A DNA stretch of 11,800 nucleotides from DASQUP01 sp035641235 (GCA_035641235.1 DASQUP010000119.1:1-11800), one strand, 5' to 3'. Shown: positions 1 through 7,896, numbered from the stretch's first letter. The notes: generated by a model not told the origin, from the letters alone. Program-made: numbers and translations.

Positions 1-892
1 CCTGGACGCCAAGGACGACGGCACAACCGCAATCGGGAACTGGATCTATACGGGTTCCTATACGGAAGAGGGCAACATGATGGATCGTCGCGGCACGGAC
101 GACCCCACCGGGATGGGCTTCTTCCACAACTGGACATGGTCATGGCCGGCCAACCGGCGTGTTCTCTACAACCGGGCGTCGGCCGACGCAAAGGGCGATC
201 CGTGGGACGACACAAGGCCCGGGATCAAGTGGAACGGCAGCCTGTGGACAGGCGATGTGCCGGACTATCCACCGGATGCCCCGCCGGACAGTCTGGGCGC
301 TTTCATCATGACCGGCGAGGGTGTGGCGCGATTGTTCGCTCCCGGAAGCCTGATGCGAGATGGGCCCATTCCCGAGCACTACGAACAGGTCGAATCGCCC
401 ATCGTCAATCCGTTGAGTGAAACCAACAAGAATCCTGCGTCGATCCACTTCGAGGACGCGCCTGCCAGCTGGGCGGAGGACGACAGCGAGTTCCCGTACG
501 TTGCAACCACGTATCGGGTGACGGAGCACGAGCATTTCGTAACCCAGCATGTGCCGTATCTGGTAGAGGCAATGCCGGACTTCTTCGTGGAGATTCCTCC
601 CCAGCTTGCAAGGAAGAAGGGAATCTCCAACACCGACAGGGTGCGGGTGCGCTCTAAACGTGGCGAAGTTGTCGCGATCGCGCTGGTCACAAAGCGCATG
701 CGCCCATTACGACTGGGGCGCAAGGAGGTCTACCAGGTGGGCGTGCCGGTGCACTGGCACTATGCGGGTGGTAAGGGCCTGAAGGCGGAGAACAAAAACC
801 TGATGGCGAACCTCCTCTCGCCGTACGTGGGCGACGCGACGGTGGCTACACCGGAGTTCAAGGGCTTTCTCGTCGATGTGGAAAAGGTATAG
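1..892 (+). CDS. fdnG: Respiratory formate dehydrogenase, catalytic alpha subunit (C-terminal part)
   Basis: The reading frame is open from base 2 to the TAG at 890-892, giving 296 visible residues; the start and the active-site (Sec or Cys) region lie left of the window. The product matches the C-terminal part of FdnG/FdoG, the Mo-bis-MGD subunit that oxidises formate to CO2 and is normally Tat-exported. Seen here: NWIYTGSYTEEGNMMDRR near the beginning; a region rich in Trp and Pro; then the molybdopterin-dinucleotide-binding domain over roughly the last 115 residues, with FFVEIPPQLARKKGI, VTKRMRPL, VPVHWHYAG and GDATVATPEFKGF. The last eight residues, FLVDVEKV, differ from my memory of the E. 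coli FdnG end at one position. The beta subunit begins 12 bp downstream. The symbol marks the family; fdnG and fdoG cannot be told apart here. Confidence 0.95.
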   Translation, partial: LDAKDDGTTAIGNWIYTGSYTEEGNMMDRRGTDDPTGMGFFHNWTWSWPANRRVLYNRASADAKGDPWDDTRPGIKWNGSLWTGDVPDYPPDAPPDSLGAFIMTGEGVARLFAPGSLMRDGPIPEHYEQVESPIVNPLSETNKNPASIHFEDAPASWAEDDSEFPYVATTYRVTEHEHFVTQHVPYLVEAMPDFFVEIPPQLARKKGISNTDRVRVRSKRGEVVAIALVTKRMRPLRLGRKEVYQVGVPVHWHYAGGKGLKAENKNLMANLLSPYVGDATVATPEFKGFLVDVEKV

Positions 893-904
893 GGGGGTGC
901 CGGT

Positions 905-1888
905 ATGACTGAACTGGGACTCGCCATTCGAAGGAAATCGGCCACCCCAACGTCCGGGACAAACATTCGCCGCGACCACTCGACGCCGGGATCCGAGGTC
1001 TCGAAGATCGTCGACATCGACCTCTGCATCGGCTGCAAGGCTTGTGAGATCGCGTGCAAGGAGTGGAACGACCTCCAGGTGGAGGAGACGTCAAACTTCG
1101 GCAGCTACCAGAGCCATGAGGATCTGACTCCCCACACATGGGATCTCATGCGGTTCAACGAGGTCGATCTCGAAGAGGACGGGATCGCATGGTTGATCCG
1201 TAAGGACTCGTGCCTGCACTGCGAGGAGCCCGGCTGTCTCGAGGCATGCCCGGCACCTGGGGCAATCGTTCAGTACGAAAACGGCATCGTCGACTTTGAT
1301 CAAGAGAAATGCATCGGGTGCCAGTATTGCGTCAGCGGCTGTCCGTTCGACATCCCGCGTTTCGACCAAGAAACGAAGAAGGTCTACAAGTGCACGCTGT
1401 GCGTCGACCGAGTGTCGAATGGAATGGAGCCGGCGTGCGTGAAGGCATGTCCGACGGGGTCCATCAAATTCGGAACCAAGGAAGAGATGACGACGTACGG
1501 CAAGGAAAAGGTCGGGAAACTCAAGGATCGCGGCTTCGACGACGCCTTGCTGTACGACCCGGAGGGTGTCGGCGGTCTCCACATGATGTACGTCGTGCCC
1601 AGAGGCGAGATGCTTGAGGAGTACGGCCTGCCACAGAATCCGACTGTTACTTCGAACACCAGCTTCTTCGGCTTGATGAGCGGGTTGCGCAAACTGGGTT
1701 CGATCTCGGTCTGGGCCGGGGTTATCGGCACCGTGGTGTTCTTCCTCCGAACGGGGCGCCGTTTCCCGCCCTCAGAGGACAAGGCGGTCGAGCACGCCAG
1801 GGCCAAGGGCGAGGGCGAAATCGACCTCACCGAAAAGAAGGCTCGGACCACCGAGTCGGGCGGCTCGAACGAAGGTGATCACCGATGA
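905..1888 (+). CDS. fdnH: Formate dehydrogenase iron-sulfur (beta) subunit
   Basis: This 327-residue protein carries electrons from the molybdenum subunit to the cytochrome b subunit. Sixteen cysteines in the FdnH pattern can ligate four [4Fe-4S] clusters: C41/44/47/51 (CIGCKACEIAC), C103/106/111/115 (CLHCEEPGCLEAC), C136/139/142/146 (CIGCQYCVSGC), C163/166 (CTLC) and C178/182 (CVKAC). The N-terminus (LAIRRKSATPT) resembles that of FdnH. A single hydrophobic helix at about residues 266-284 (SISVWAGVIGTVVFFLRTG) is the expected membrane anchor, followed by a charged tail of about 40 residues. The ATG at 905 follows a run of G (891-897) that overlaps the alpha stop codon and can serve as the ribosome-binding site. 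The TGA overlaps the gamma start by 4 bp. The length is slightly above the usual 290-300 residues because of the hydrophilic tail. Confidence 0.96.
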   Translation: MTELGLAIRRKSATPTSGTNIRRDHSTPGSEVSKIVDIDLCIGCKACEIACKEWNDLQVEETSNFGSYQSHEDLTPHTWDLMRFNEVDLEEDGIAWLIRKDSCLHCEEPGCLEACPAPGAIVQYENGIVDFDQEKCIGCQYCVSGCPFDIPRFDQETKKVYKCTLCVDRVSNGMEPACVKACPTGSIKFGTKEEMTTYGKEKVGKLKDRGFDDALLYDPEGVGGLHMMYVVPRGEMLEEYGLPQNPTVTSNTSFFGLMSGLRKLGSISVWAGVIGTVVFFLRTGRRFPPSEDKAVEHARAKGEGEIDLTEKKARTTESGGSNEGDHR

Positions 1889-2553
1889 TGCGGGAAGTCC
1901 CTCGCGAGAGCGAGATCGTTCGCTACTCCCTAGCCGATCGAATTATGCATTGGTTCACCGCCGTGACGTTCATCTACTTAATGCTGTCAGGATTCGCGCT
2001 TGGTTACCCGCGTATGGCATGGCTCTACGACGTTCTCGGCGGAGGTCAAACCGTGCGCTGGCTGCACCCGTGGGCCGGGGTCGCGTTCACGATCGGCATC
2101 GCCTACATGTTGTTCGCGTGGACGCGCGACATGCTGTTCGAGGCAGAGGACAGGCGGTGGGCGCGCGAATTTCGCAACTACGCGCGGACGGGTCACGTCG
2201 ATGCCGATGTCGGCCGGTACAACGCGGGGCAGAAGGGTTACTACTGGTTCGCGTTGGGCACCGGCCTCATCCTGCTGCTGACTGGAATCCCGCTCTGGTA
2301 TCCGTGGCTTCTGGGTTCGGGGTGGAACCTGACCGCTCGTCTCGTTCATCACGCGTTCTTCCTTCTCACCGTTGGCGGCTTCATCATCCACGTGTACATG
2401 TCCACCGCGCTGCTCCCGGGGACGGTCAGGGGCATGACCACGGGGCGGGTCGAGCGCAGGTGGGCGGCGTGGCATCACCCTCGTTGGTTCAGGGAGCAGG
2501 AAGCGCCACAACAGGCCGCAGCCCCGGAGCAAAAACCGGCCGTCCGCACGTGA
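1885..2553 (+). CDS. fdnI: Formate dehydrogenase cytochrome b (gamma) subunit
   Basis: This 222-residue integral membrane protein matches FdnI, the di-heme cytochrome b556 that passes electrons to quinone. Four hydrophobic segments can be seen, near residues 24-41, 64-80, 119-143 and 153-175. The histidines expected as heme ligands are H22 (RIMHW), H61 (LHPWAG), H155 and H169, with the FdnI spacing of 14 residues between the last two. The family signature DVGRYNAGQKG and the C-terminal HHPRWFRE are present, followed by an Ala/Gln/Pro-rich tail. The ATG at 1885 overlaps the beta stop (ATGA) and is preceded by GAAGGTGAT at 1871-1879, a good Shine-Dalgarno sequence. A second ATG at 1888 is possible. 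The stop overlaps the fdhE start codon. Confidence 0.95.
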   Translation: MMREVPRESEIVRYSLADRIMHWFTAVTFIYLMLSGFALGYPRMAWLYDVLGGGQTVRWLHPWAGVAFTIGIAYMLFAWTRDMLFEAEDRRWAREFRNYARTGHVDADVGRYNAGQKGYYWFALGTGLILLLTGIPLWYPWLLGSGWNLTARLVHHAFFLLTVGGFIIHVYMSTALLPGTVRGMTTGRVERRWAAWHHPRWFREQEAPQQAAAPEQKPAVRT

Positions 2554-3416
2554 AGGGAGGAGGAGGTCCGGGCGACTTCAGGGAGCGCCTTGACCGCGCA
2601 CGCACTATCGAGCGGTCACCGGCCGCCGCGGAGCCACTGGACTTCCTCGTAGTGGTTCTCGACTATCAGCTCGGCCGCTCGCTTCAGGGAAGCATGCGAT
2701 CCGCAGCAGCACGGGTCTCCTCGGGCGCGCTGGAGGCACGCCTCACCGACCGATGGCCCCTGCTCGATCTCACGGCAGCCGCGGGCCCCCTTAGTCAGGA
2801 GGTGTCTGAGGCCGTTCGAGTTCTCACGGGAGCTCCGCCGGTGCCGGGGCCGCTTGCGGATTCCGGACGAGGACTCCTGGCCGCCGGGGACGGCGAAGTC
2901 CGTTCGCTGGTCGAGGCGTGGCTCGATGACCCAACTCTGCTCGACCCTCGAATGGGCGGATGGGTGCGGATCGCGGCCGCCCCGCTACTCGAGCTCGCCG
3001 CCGCGGGGATCGACCCGCCGTCCCGGGACGAATGGTCGGGTCCGGTGTGCCCGATGTGCGGTGGGCCGCCACAGTGTTCGGTCATAGTGGAGGAGTCCGG
3101 GGCGTTTCTACAGGGCTCGCCCCGGTATCTGATCTGCGCCCGATGTGCGGCCCGATGGTCGTTTCCGCGGTCGGTCTGCGTTTGGTGCGGCGAGGAGGAT
3201 TCGAGGCGCCTGGGCCCCTATGCGGCCGACGGCCAGGACGGGGTCCGCATAGATGCGTGCGATACCTGTCGCCACTACATCAAGACTTTCGATCTCCGGG
3301 TCGCCGGTGCGCGGCAGGTTGTTCCCCTCGTAGACGACATCGCGACGCTTGCACTGGATGTGTGGGCCCATGAGCAAGGGATGTCCCGGCCGGCGCTGTC
3401 GCTCGCCGGGGTCTGA
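2550..3416 (+). CDS. fdhE: Formate dehydrogenase accessory protein FdhE
   Basis: A 288-residue protein of the FdhE family, cytoplasmic proteins needed to produce active respiratory formate dehydrogenase and thought to act on the catalytic subunit before export. The rubredoxin-like cysteine pairs are all in the C-terminal half: CPMCGGPP, RYLICARC, RSVCVWCG and DACDTCRHYIKTFD. The end, VDDIATLALDVWAHEQG, matches the FdhE C-terminal pattern (VADDLASLVLDARMEQEG in E. coli). The frame stays open well upstream through the gamma gene, but that stretch does not look like FdhE. I place the start at the GTG at 2550, which forms a GTGA overlap with the gamma stop and gives a normal family length (E. coli 309). 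No Shine-Dalgarno sequence precedes it, so translation probably relies on coupling. A purine-rich GGGAGGAGGAGG lies just after the start codon. The N-terminal half is weakly conserved, as is usual in this family. Confidence 0.9.
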   Translation: MKGGGGPGDFRERLDRARTIERSPAAAEPLDFLVVVLDYQLGRSLQGSMRSAAARVSSGALEARLTDRWPLLDLTAAAGPLSQEVSEAVRVLTGAPPVPGPLADSGRGLLAAGDGEVRSLVEAWLDDPTLLDPRMGGWVRIAAAPLLELAAAGIDPPSRDEWSGPVCPMCGGPPQCSVIVEESGAFLQGSPRYLICARCAARWSFPRSVCVWCGEEDSRRLGPYAADGQDGVRIDACDTCRHYIKTFDLRVAGARQVVPLVDDIATLALDVWAHEQGMSRPALSLAGV

Positions 3417-3495
3417 ATTTCGGCAACTTTGGGAGACGAGTTAGCGCAGATCGTTCATGCTGTCCCCTGACAATGCCGTCATGGAGGCGAGTTTC

Positions 3496-5226
3496 ATGAA
3501 TGACAACTCCGCAACTCTGATCGAGACGATCCGGTCCTCGGTCATCGGCGAGGGCGAGACCATCCCGGGTCCCTACGGACCGCGGCGGGTTACCTATGCC
3601 GACTACACCGCATCCGGCCGGTCGCTGACCTTCATCGAGGACTTCGTTCGGGACGTGGTGATGCCGCTCTATGCCAACACCCACACGGAGAGCTCGGGGA
3701 CCGGGCTGCAGACCACTCGTTTTCGCGAAGAGGCTCGGGCGATAATCCGCGACGCGGTCGGCGGAAACGATGACCATGTTGTTGTCTTCTGCGGATCGGG
3801 ATCCACGGGAGCGATAGACAAACTCATCGGCGTCTTGGGGCTGAGGATCCCGAACGATCTCGATGAGCGCTATGGCTTCTCTCGGATGATTCCGGAAGCG
3901 GAACGTCCGGTTGTGTTTATCGGACCGTACGAACATCATTCCAATGAGCTCCCATGGCGCGAGTCCATAGCGGACGTGGTCGTCATTAAGGAGGACTCCG
4001 ACGGTCATGTGGACCTCGACGACCTGGGGCGCAGGCTGCGCGAGTATGCGGACCGTCCGCTGAAGATCGGAAGTTTCTCGGCGGCCTCGAACGTGACCGG
4101 CATTGTGACCGACACCGATGCGGTGGCTTCCTTGCTCCACAGCTACGGAGCGCTCTCCTTCTGGGACTATGCCGCGGCGGCACCGTATGTGGCGATGAAC
4201 ATGACCGCCGATGTTGAGTCCCCGGCATACAAAGACGCCATCTTTCTCTCGCCGCACAAGATGATCGGTGGTCCGGGCACGCCGGGTGTGCTCGTGGCGC
4301 GTCGGGAGCTATTCGGCAATCGCGTCCCGGTGATCCCAGGTGGCGGGACCGTCTCGTACGTGAACCCGACCGAGCATAGTTATCTGGAAGAACCCGAACA
4401 CCGCGAAGAAGCCGGTACCCCCGCCATCATCGAGTCGATCCGCGCCGGCCTGGTGTTTCAGCTGAAGGAGGCGGTTGGACCGGAGGCAATTCGCGCGCGG
4501 GAGGAGTCCTTCATAGAGCGGGCCATCGACAGGTGGAGAGCACACCCAAACATCGAAGTGCTTGGAAACCTCACGGCCGAGAGGCTATCTATCGTCTCCT
4601 TCGTCGTTCGCCACGACGGCCGCTACCTGCATCACAACTTCATCGTTGCGCTGCTCAACGACCTGTTCGGAATCCAATCGCGCGGTGGGTGCTCTTGTGC
4701 AGGACCCTACGGACACCGCCTTCTCGGGATCGACATAGAGCGGTCGCATGAATTCGAGCGGGAGATCGCCAAAGGTTGCGAAGGAATCAAACCCGGGTGG
4801 GTGCGGGTGAACTTCAACTACTTCATTTCCGAGAGTGTGTTCGAGTTCATCCTCGAGGCGGTCGAATTCGTTGCCGACCATGGTTGGAAACTGCTTCCCG
4901 ATTATTCCTTTGATCCGCCCACCGGGTTGTGGCGTAACCGGAGCGGCTCCCCAAAACCGCCGATGAGTCTGTACGACATCCAACACACGGACGGAGCCAT
5001 GCGTTATCGACAGCAGCGGCGCGTGGAGCCGGAGCAGAACCTCAAGCTGTACTTGGTGCAGGCGCGCCAGATAGTTGACGACGCCGACGGTCGGGGCCCG
5101 CGTGACCCCGAGCTCGATCTTTCTGCCGATTTCGAGCATTTACGGTGGTTCCCGTTGCCTCACGAGGTGGCATCCGTTCGTGAGTCGACGGCGGGACCTA
5201 CGGAGAGCCCGGTGAACCTCCCCTGA
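3496..5226 (+). CDS. SufS-like class-V PLP enzyme (putative cysteine desulfurase) with C-terminal extension
   Basis: A 576-residue fold-type I PLP enzyme related to SufS/CsdA cysteine desulfurases, which move sulfur from cysteine to an enzyme persulfide. Visible landmarks, counted from this start: EHHSNELPW at 146-154 (substrate-side histidines); D224 in SFWDYAAAAPY (ring nitrogen); K255 in SPHKMIGGPGTPG (the PLP Schiff-base lysine); and RGGCSCAGPYG with C399 and C401, where the persulfide cysteine would sit. Beyond about residue 470 is an extension absent from SufS (about 406 residues), with no motif I can name. The ATG at 3496 is preferred to those at 3457 and 3481 because GGAGG (3483-3487) lies 8 nt before it. 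It starts 79 bp after fdhE, so it may share that operon or have its own promoter. Sulfur supply for the formate dehydrogenase cofactor is an inference; another class-V lyase activity is possible. Confidence 0.85.
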   Translation: MNDNSATLIETIRSSVIGEGETIPGPYGPRRVTYADYTASGRSLTFIEDFVRDVVMPLYANTHTESSGTGLQTTRFREEARAIIRDAVGGNDDHVVVFCGSGSTGAIDKLIGVLGLRIPNDLDERYGFSRMIPEAERPVVFIGPYEHHSNELPWRESIADVVVIKEDSDGHVDLDDLGRRLREYADRPLKIGSFSAASNVTGIVTDTDAVASLLHSYGALSFWDYAAAAPYVAMNMTADVESPAYKDAIFLSPHKMIGGPGTPGVLVARRELFGNRVPVIPGGGTVSYVNPTEHSYLEEPEHREEAGTPAIIESIRAGLVFQLKEAVGPEAIRAREESFIERAIDRWRAHPNIEVLGNLTAERLSIVSFVVRHDGRYLHHNFIVALLNDLFGIQSRGGCSCAGPYGHRLLGIDIERSHEFEREIAKGCEGIKPGWVRVNFNYFISESVFEFILEAVEFVADHGWKLLPDYSFDPPTGLWRNRSGSPKPPMSLYDIQHTDGAMRYRQQRRVEPEQNLKLYLVQARQIVDDADGRGPRDPELDLSADFEHLRWFPLPHEVASVRESTAGPTESPVNLP

Positions 5227-6745
5227 AGATGGCGCGCACCGAATCGATCGTGTCTGCTTCGCTCGGAGACTTGTCGGATCGGTAGCCCTTTACTCGCGCG
5301 AACCGAAGTGCCATCCCCGCCGGATAGCGTGTGCTCGTCTGCACGCCGTCGAAGGCGATCTCAACGACTAACTCCGGGCGCAAATACACAGTAATCCCCT
5401 CGCGCCTTTGCTCCAGCTGAAGGAACCGTTCGGTTTGCCAGTCGAGCATCTTGTCGGTCATCCCCTTGAAGGTCTTGCCCAGCATCACAAACTCTCCGGT
5501 ACTGGTGTCGCGTGCCCCCAGATGGATGTTGCTCAAGCGGCCTTTCCTTCGTCCGTGTCCCCACTCGGCGGCCAGGACGACGAGGTCCAGAGTGTGAGCT
5601 CGCTTCACCTTGATCCAGCCGGCACCGCGCCGGCCGGCCTCGTACGGCGCGTCCAGCGCTTTGACCATCACTCCCTCGTGGCCGCGCTCGATCACATCGT
5701 CGAAGAAGCGCTCAGCCTCCTCAGGCGTCGGGGTCGCGATTCGAGGAACGCGAAACATCTCGGGCACGAGTTCGACCAATGCGGTGAAACGTTCACCCGC
5801 GGGGCGGTCGATGAGATCTTCGCCGTTGATGTGCAGACAGTCGAAGAAGAATGAAGAGAGCGGAGTGGTTGCGCGCAGTTGTGGGACCTGCAGCTTGCTC
5901 CCGAACCGGCTCATAGTCACCTGGAACGGCAGCGCGCGCCTGTGCGCGCCGAGGGTGATTGCTTCGCCGTCGAGAACGACCGATTCGACGGACAGAGCGC
6001 GCACCACTTCGACCACTTCCGGGACTCGATCTGTGATGTCGGCAAGGTTCCGCGTGAAGACGCGGATCTCGTCGCCTTTGCGGTGCACCTGGATGCGGGC
6101 TCCGTCTAGCTTCCACTCGACGGTCGCAGAGCCAACCTTCTGGAGTGCAGAGTCCAGATCTTCGGCCGTCTGGGCGAGCATCGGCTGCAGGGGACGGAGG
6201 ACTTCGAGGCGAAATCGCGCCAGTCCGTCCCTCCCATCGGCGACCGCGGCCGCCGCCACGGCTCCGAGATCGCCGGCGAGCATGAGCGCTCGCCTTACCT
6301 CGGCTGCTGACGAATCGGTTGCCCGTGCGACCGCTTCAACCATCACGCCCTCGAGAGCCCCTTGCCTGAGTTCACCCAGCAGGAGCCGCCGGAGGAAGTC
6401 CTGCTCGACCTGGGTTGCCCGGCCGAACACCTCGTTGATCCGTGCGCGCCGTGCGGTCTGGGACCCCGTGCCGGTGGCGCGAGAGATGCTCGTCAGCACT
6501 GCGTCGAGTTCCAGGACCTCGACCGTCGGCTCCGTCGCGGCCGGCGGCATTTCGCGCAGGGTGGCCCACCCGACGCCGATGGTCCCCTGGGGCAGGATCC
6601 CGGAGAGATACGCGACCGCGACCGGTACCTCCTTTGGATCCAGGGCCCGAAGACATGAAGCGATCAGCTTGATCTTGGCCAAACGCGACGACGTGTCGGC
6701 AACCTCGAGAGAAGTTCGTGCAATCCGTTCGAGAAGCATGCCCAC
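5198..6745 (-). CDS. ligB: ATP-dependent DNA ligase, LigB type
   Basis: A 515-residue ATP-dependent DNA ligase close in size and layout to mycobacterial LigB (about 507 residues). It seals nicks through an enzyme-AMP intermediate. The N-terminal ~190 residues form the DNA-binding domain, including LAYLSGILPQG-like and GELRQGALEGVM segments. The adenylation motif KLDGAR carries the nucleophile K212. Later motifs are VFTRN, VLDGEAI, FFFDCLHINGEDLID, EGVMVKA and WIKVKRAHTLDLVVLAAEWG, followed by an OB-fold ending ARVKGYRSDKSPSEADTI. The longest start is a GTG at 6745; an ATG two codons in (6739) is equally possible, and neither has a clear ribosome-binding site. It begins 20 bp after the SIS gene and is probably cotranscribed with it. 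Its 3' end overlaps the convergent PLP gene. No Ku or primase gene is nearby, so a link to end joining is not supported. Confidence 0.95.
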   Translation of the reverse strand: MGMLLERIARTSLEVADTSSRLAKIKLIASCLRALDPKEVPVAVAYLSGILPQGTIGVGWATLREMPPAATEPTVEVLELDAVLTSISRATGTGSQTARRARINEVFGRATQVEQDFLRRLLLGELRQGALEGVMVEAVARATDSSAAEVRRALMLAGDLGAVAAAAVADGRDGLARFRLEVLRPLQPMLAQTAEDLDSALQKVGSATVEWKLDGARIQVHRKGDEIRVFTRNLADITDRVPEVVEVVRALSVESVVLDGEAITLGAHRRALPFQVTMSRFGSKLQVPQLRATTPLSSFFFDCLHINGEDLIDRPAGERFTALVELVPEMFRVPRIATPTPEEAERFFDDVIERGHEGVMVKALDAPYEAGRRGAGWIKVKRAHTLDLVVLAAEWGHGRRKGRLSNIHLGARDTSTGEFVMLGKTFKGMTDKMLDWQTERFLQLEQRREGITVYLRPELVVEIAFDGVQTSTRYPAGMALRFARVKGYRSDKSPSEADTIDSVRAIFRGGSPGSP

Positions 6746-6765
6746 CGATTGTGAACCGATCGACG

Positions 6766-7812
6766 TCAGTATGTTTCGGTTACCTTCGTCAATCCGAGCG
6801 GGTGGTCGGGGTCGGCGCCGCGGGCGCGCGCCAGGTGCGCCGCGAAGACCTGCCCGGGCACCACTGCAACAAGGGGGGTCAGCCAGTCACCGGGCTGGGC
6901 TGGAAGAGTGAAAACAGATCGAGCCATTCTCTGAACTGCAGGGTCGGCGGTTATCGCTATCAAGTCCGCTCCGCGCTCGTTCAGTGTTTCGGAGATCTCG
7001 CGCAGGCCCGGGAGACTGGCGTCCTCGGGGGCCACGACCAGCGCAGGGAATCCTCGGTCGATGGCAGCGATCGGTCCGTGCAAGAGGTCGGCTGGCGAAT
7101 ACGGCTCGGCGATGACTCCGCTCAGTTCTTTGATCTTCAACGCGATCTCGTAAGCAGTGCCGTAGTTGAACCCCCGGCCAATAACGGCGCAGTGTTCGAT
7201 GTGCCCGTAGCGGTAGGTGACGTCTTTTTCGGCCACCGCCTGGCGGATGACCGAATCAATGATGGGCGGCAGGGCTCGCAGCTCCGCTTCGGCGTGCCGA
7301 GCCTCCTCACCTTCGTGTCCGCAGGTACACAACAACGCGAGTGCAGCTAGCGAACACAGATAAGTCTTCGTCGCGGCCACCGAACGTTCTGCTTCGATAT
7401 GGAGTGGGAGGACCTCGGTGGCGGCTGCCGCGAGCGGCGAGCCGGGATCGTTCGTGACGGCGATGCTCGGACGTCCCTGATCCGAGGCGGCCTGAAGGAC
7501 GCTGACGATGTCGGGCGACCGCCCCGACTGCGAAACACCGACGACCAGTGCCCCGTCGAGCCGCGGCGGCCGGTCGTAGACAGAGATCACCGACGGAATT
7601 GCCAGTGCAACGGGGAGGCGCAGTCGAGCTCCGAATACGTACTGGGCGTAGCGGGCGGCGTTGTCGGAGCTTCCTCTCGCCGCAACCACGACATAATGCA
7701 GGTCCGGATCTCGAACGAGGGGCTGGAACCTCGCCGCGGCCGGCATCTCCATGTCTAAGAAGTGCGCTATGGCATCGGGTTGTTCGGCGATTTCATCGTC
7801 GAGGAGGCTCAC
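6766..7812 (-). CDS. SIS-domain sugar isomerase/deaminase (GlmS isomerase-like, no glutaminase domain)
   Basis: A 348-residue protein with two SIS domains resembling the isomerase half of GlmS. It lacks the N-terminal glutaminase domain, so it cannot take ammonia from glutamine. Such stand-alone proteins are usually annotated as NagB-II-type glucosamine-6-phosphate deaminases or related sugar-phosphate isomerases. Seen: DEIAEQPDAIAHFL at the N-terminus; ARGSSDNAARY at 45-55; the phosphosugar loop SQSGRSPD at 94-101; ERSVAATKTY; GRGFNYGTAYEIALKIKELSG with K226/K228 and E229; LLHGP with H245; and K343 in the C-terminal GLTKVTETY. These match the catalytic Glu, His and C-terminal Lys of GlmS. 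The start is a GTG at 7812 without a good Shine-Dalgarno sequence; a TANNNT box lies 9 nt upstream. The exact substrate cannot be read from the sequence. Confidence 0.88.
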   Translation of the reverse strand: MSLLDDEIAEQPDAIAHFLDMEMPAAARFQPLVRDPDLHYVVVAARGSSDNAARYAQYVFGARLRLPVALAIPSVISVYDRPPRLDGALVVGVSQSGRSPDIVSVLQAASDQGRPSIAVTNDPGSPLAAAATEVLPLHIEAERSVAATKTYLCSLAALALLCTCGHEGEEARHAEAELRALPPIIDSVIRQAVAEKDVTYRYGHIEHCAVIGRGFNYGTAYEIALKIKELSGVIAEPYSPADLLHGPIAAIDRGFPALVVAPEDASLPGLREISETLNERGADLIAITADPAVQRMARSVFTLPAQPGDWLTPLVAVVPGQVFAAHLARARGADPDHPLGLTKVTETY

Positions 7813-7821
7813 GGGCGACCG

Positions 7822-7827
7822 AGCCTA
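7822..7827 (-). promoter_or_regulatory. Candidate -10 element for leaderless transcription of the SIS gene
   Basis: On the - strand TAGGCT fits the actinobacterial TANNNT -10 pattern and ends 9 nt before the GTG start at 7812. The transcript would then begin at or next to the start codon, which fits the lack of a Shine-Dalgarno sequence. No convincing -35 box is visible; a weak CAGACA lies about 16 nt upstream. This is a pattern match only. Confidence 0.35.
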
Positions 7828-7896
7828 GCAAGTCCCGGCGAACTGTCTGCCGTGGTCTCCAACATTCGGAAATGAGAGCAGATAGTTCGGCTCTTG

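Noticed and set aside
1875..2549. Open frame upstream of fdhE, making one 513-codon ORF
   Set aside because: It overlaps the well-supported gamma subunit in another frame and encodes an Arg-rich sequence without FdhE features. FdhE-like sequence begins only after 2550.
3280..4257. 325-codon ORF on the - strand opposite the PLP enzyme
   Set aside because: Low-complexity, Arg/Gly/His-rich shadow of a well-supported + strand gene with no recognisable motif.
5610..6911. 433-codon ORF on the + strand opposite ligB
   Set aside because: Ser/Arg/Thr-rich translation typical of an antisense shadow in GC-rich DNA; ligB on the other strand is certain.
6718..7350. 210-codon + strand ORF opposite the SIS gene
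   Set aside because: No motif or plausible ribosome-binding site, and the SIS gene on the - strand has conserved catalytic residues.
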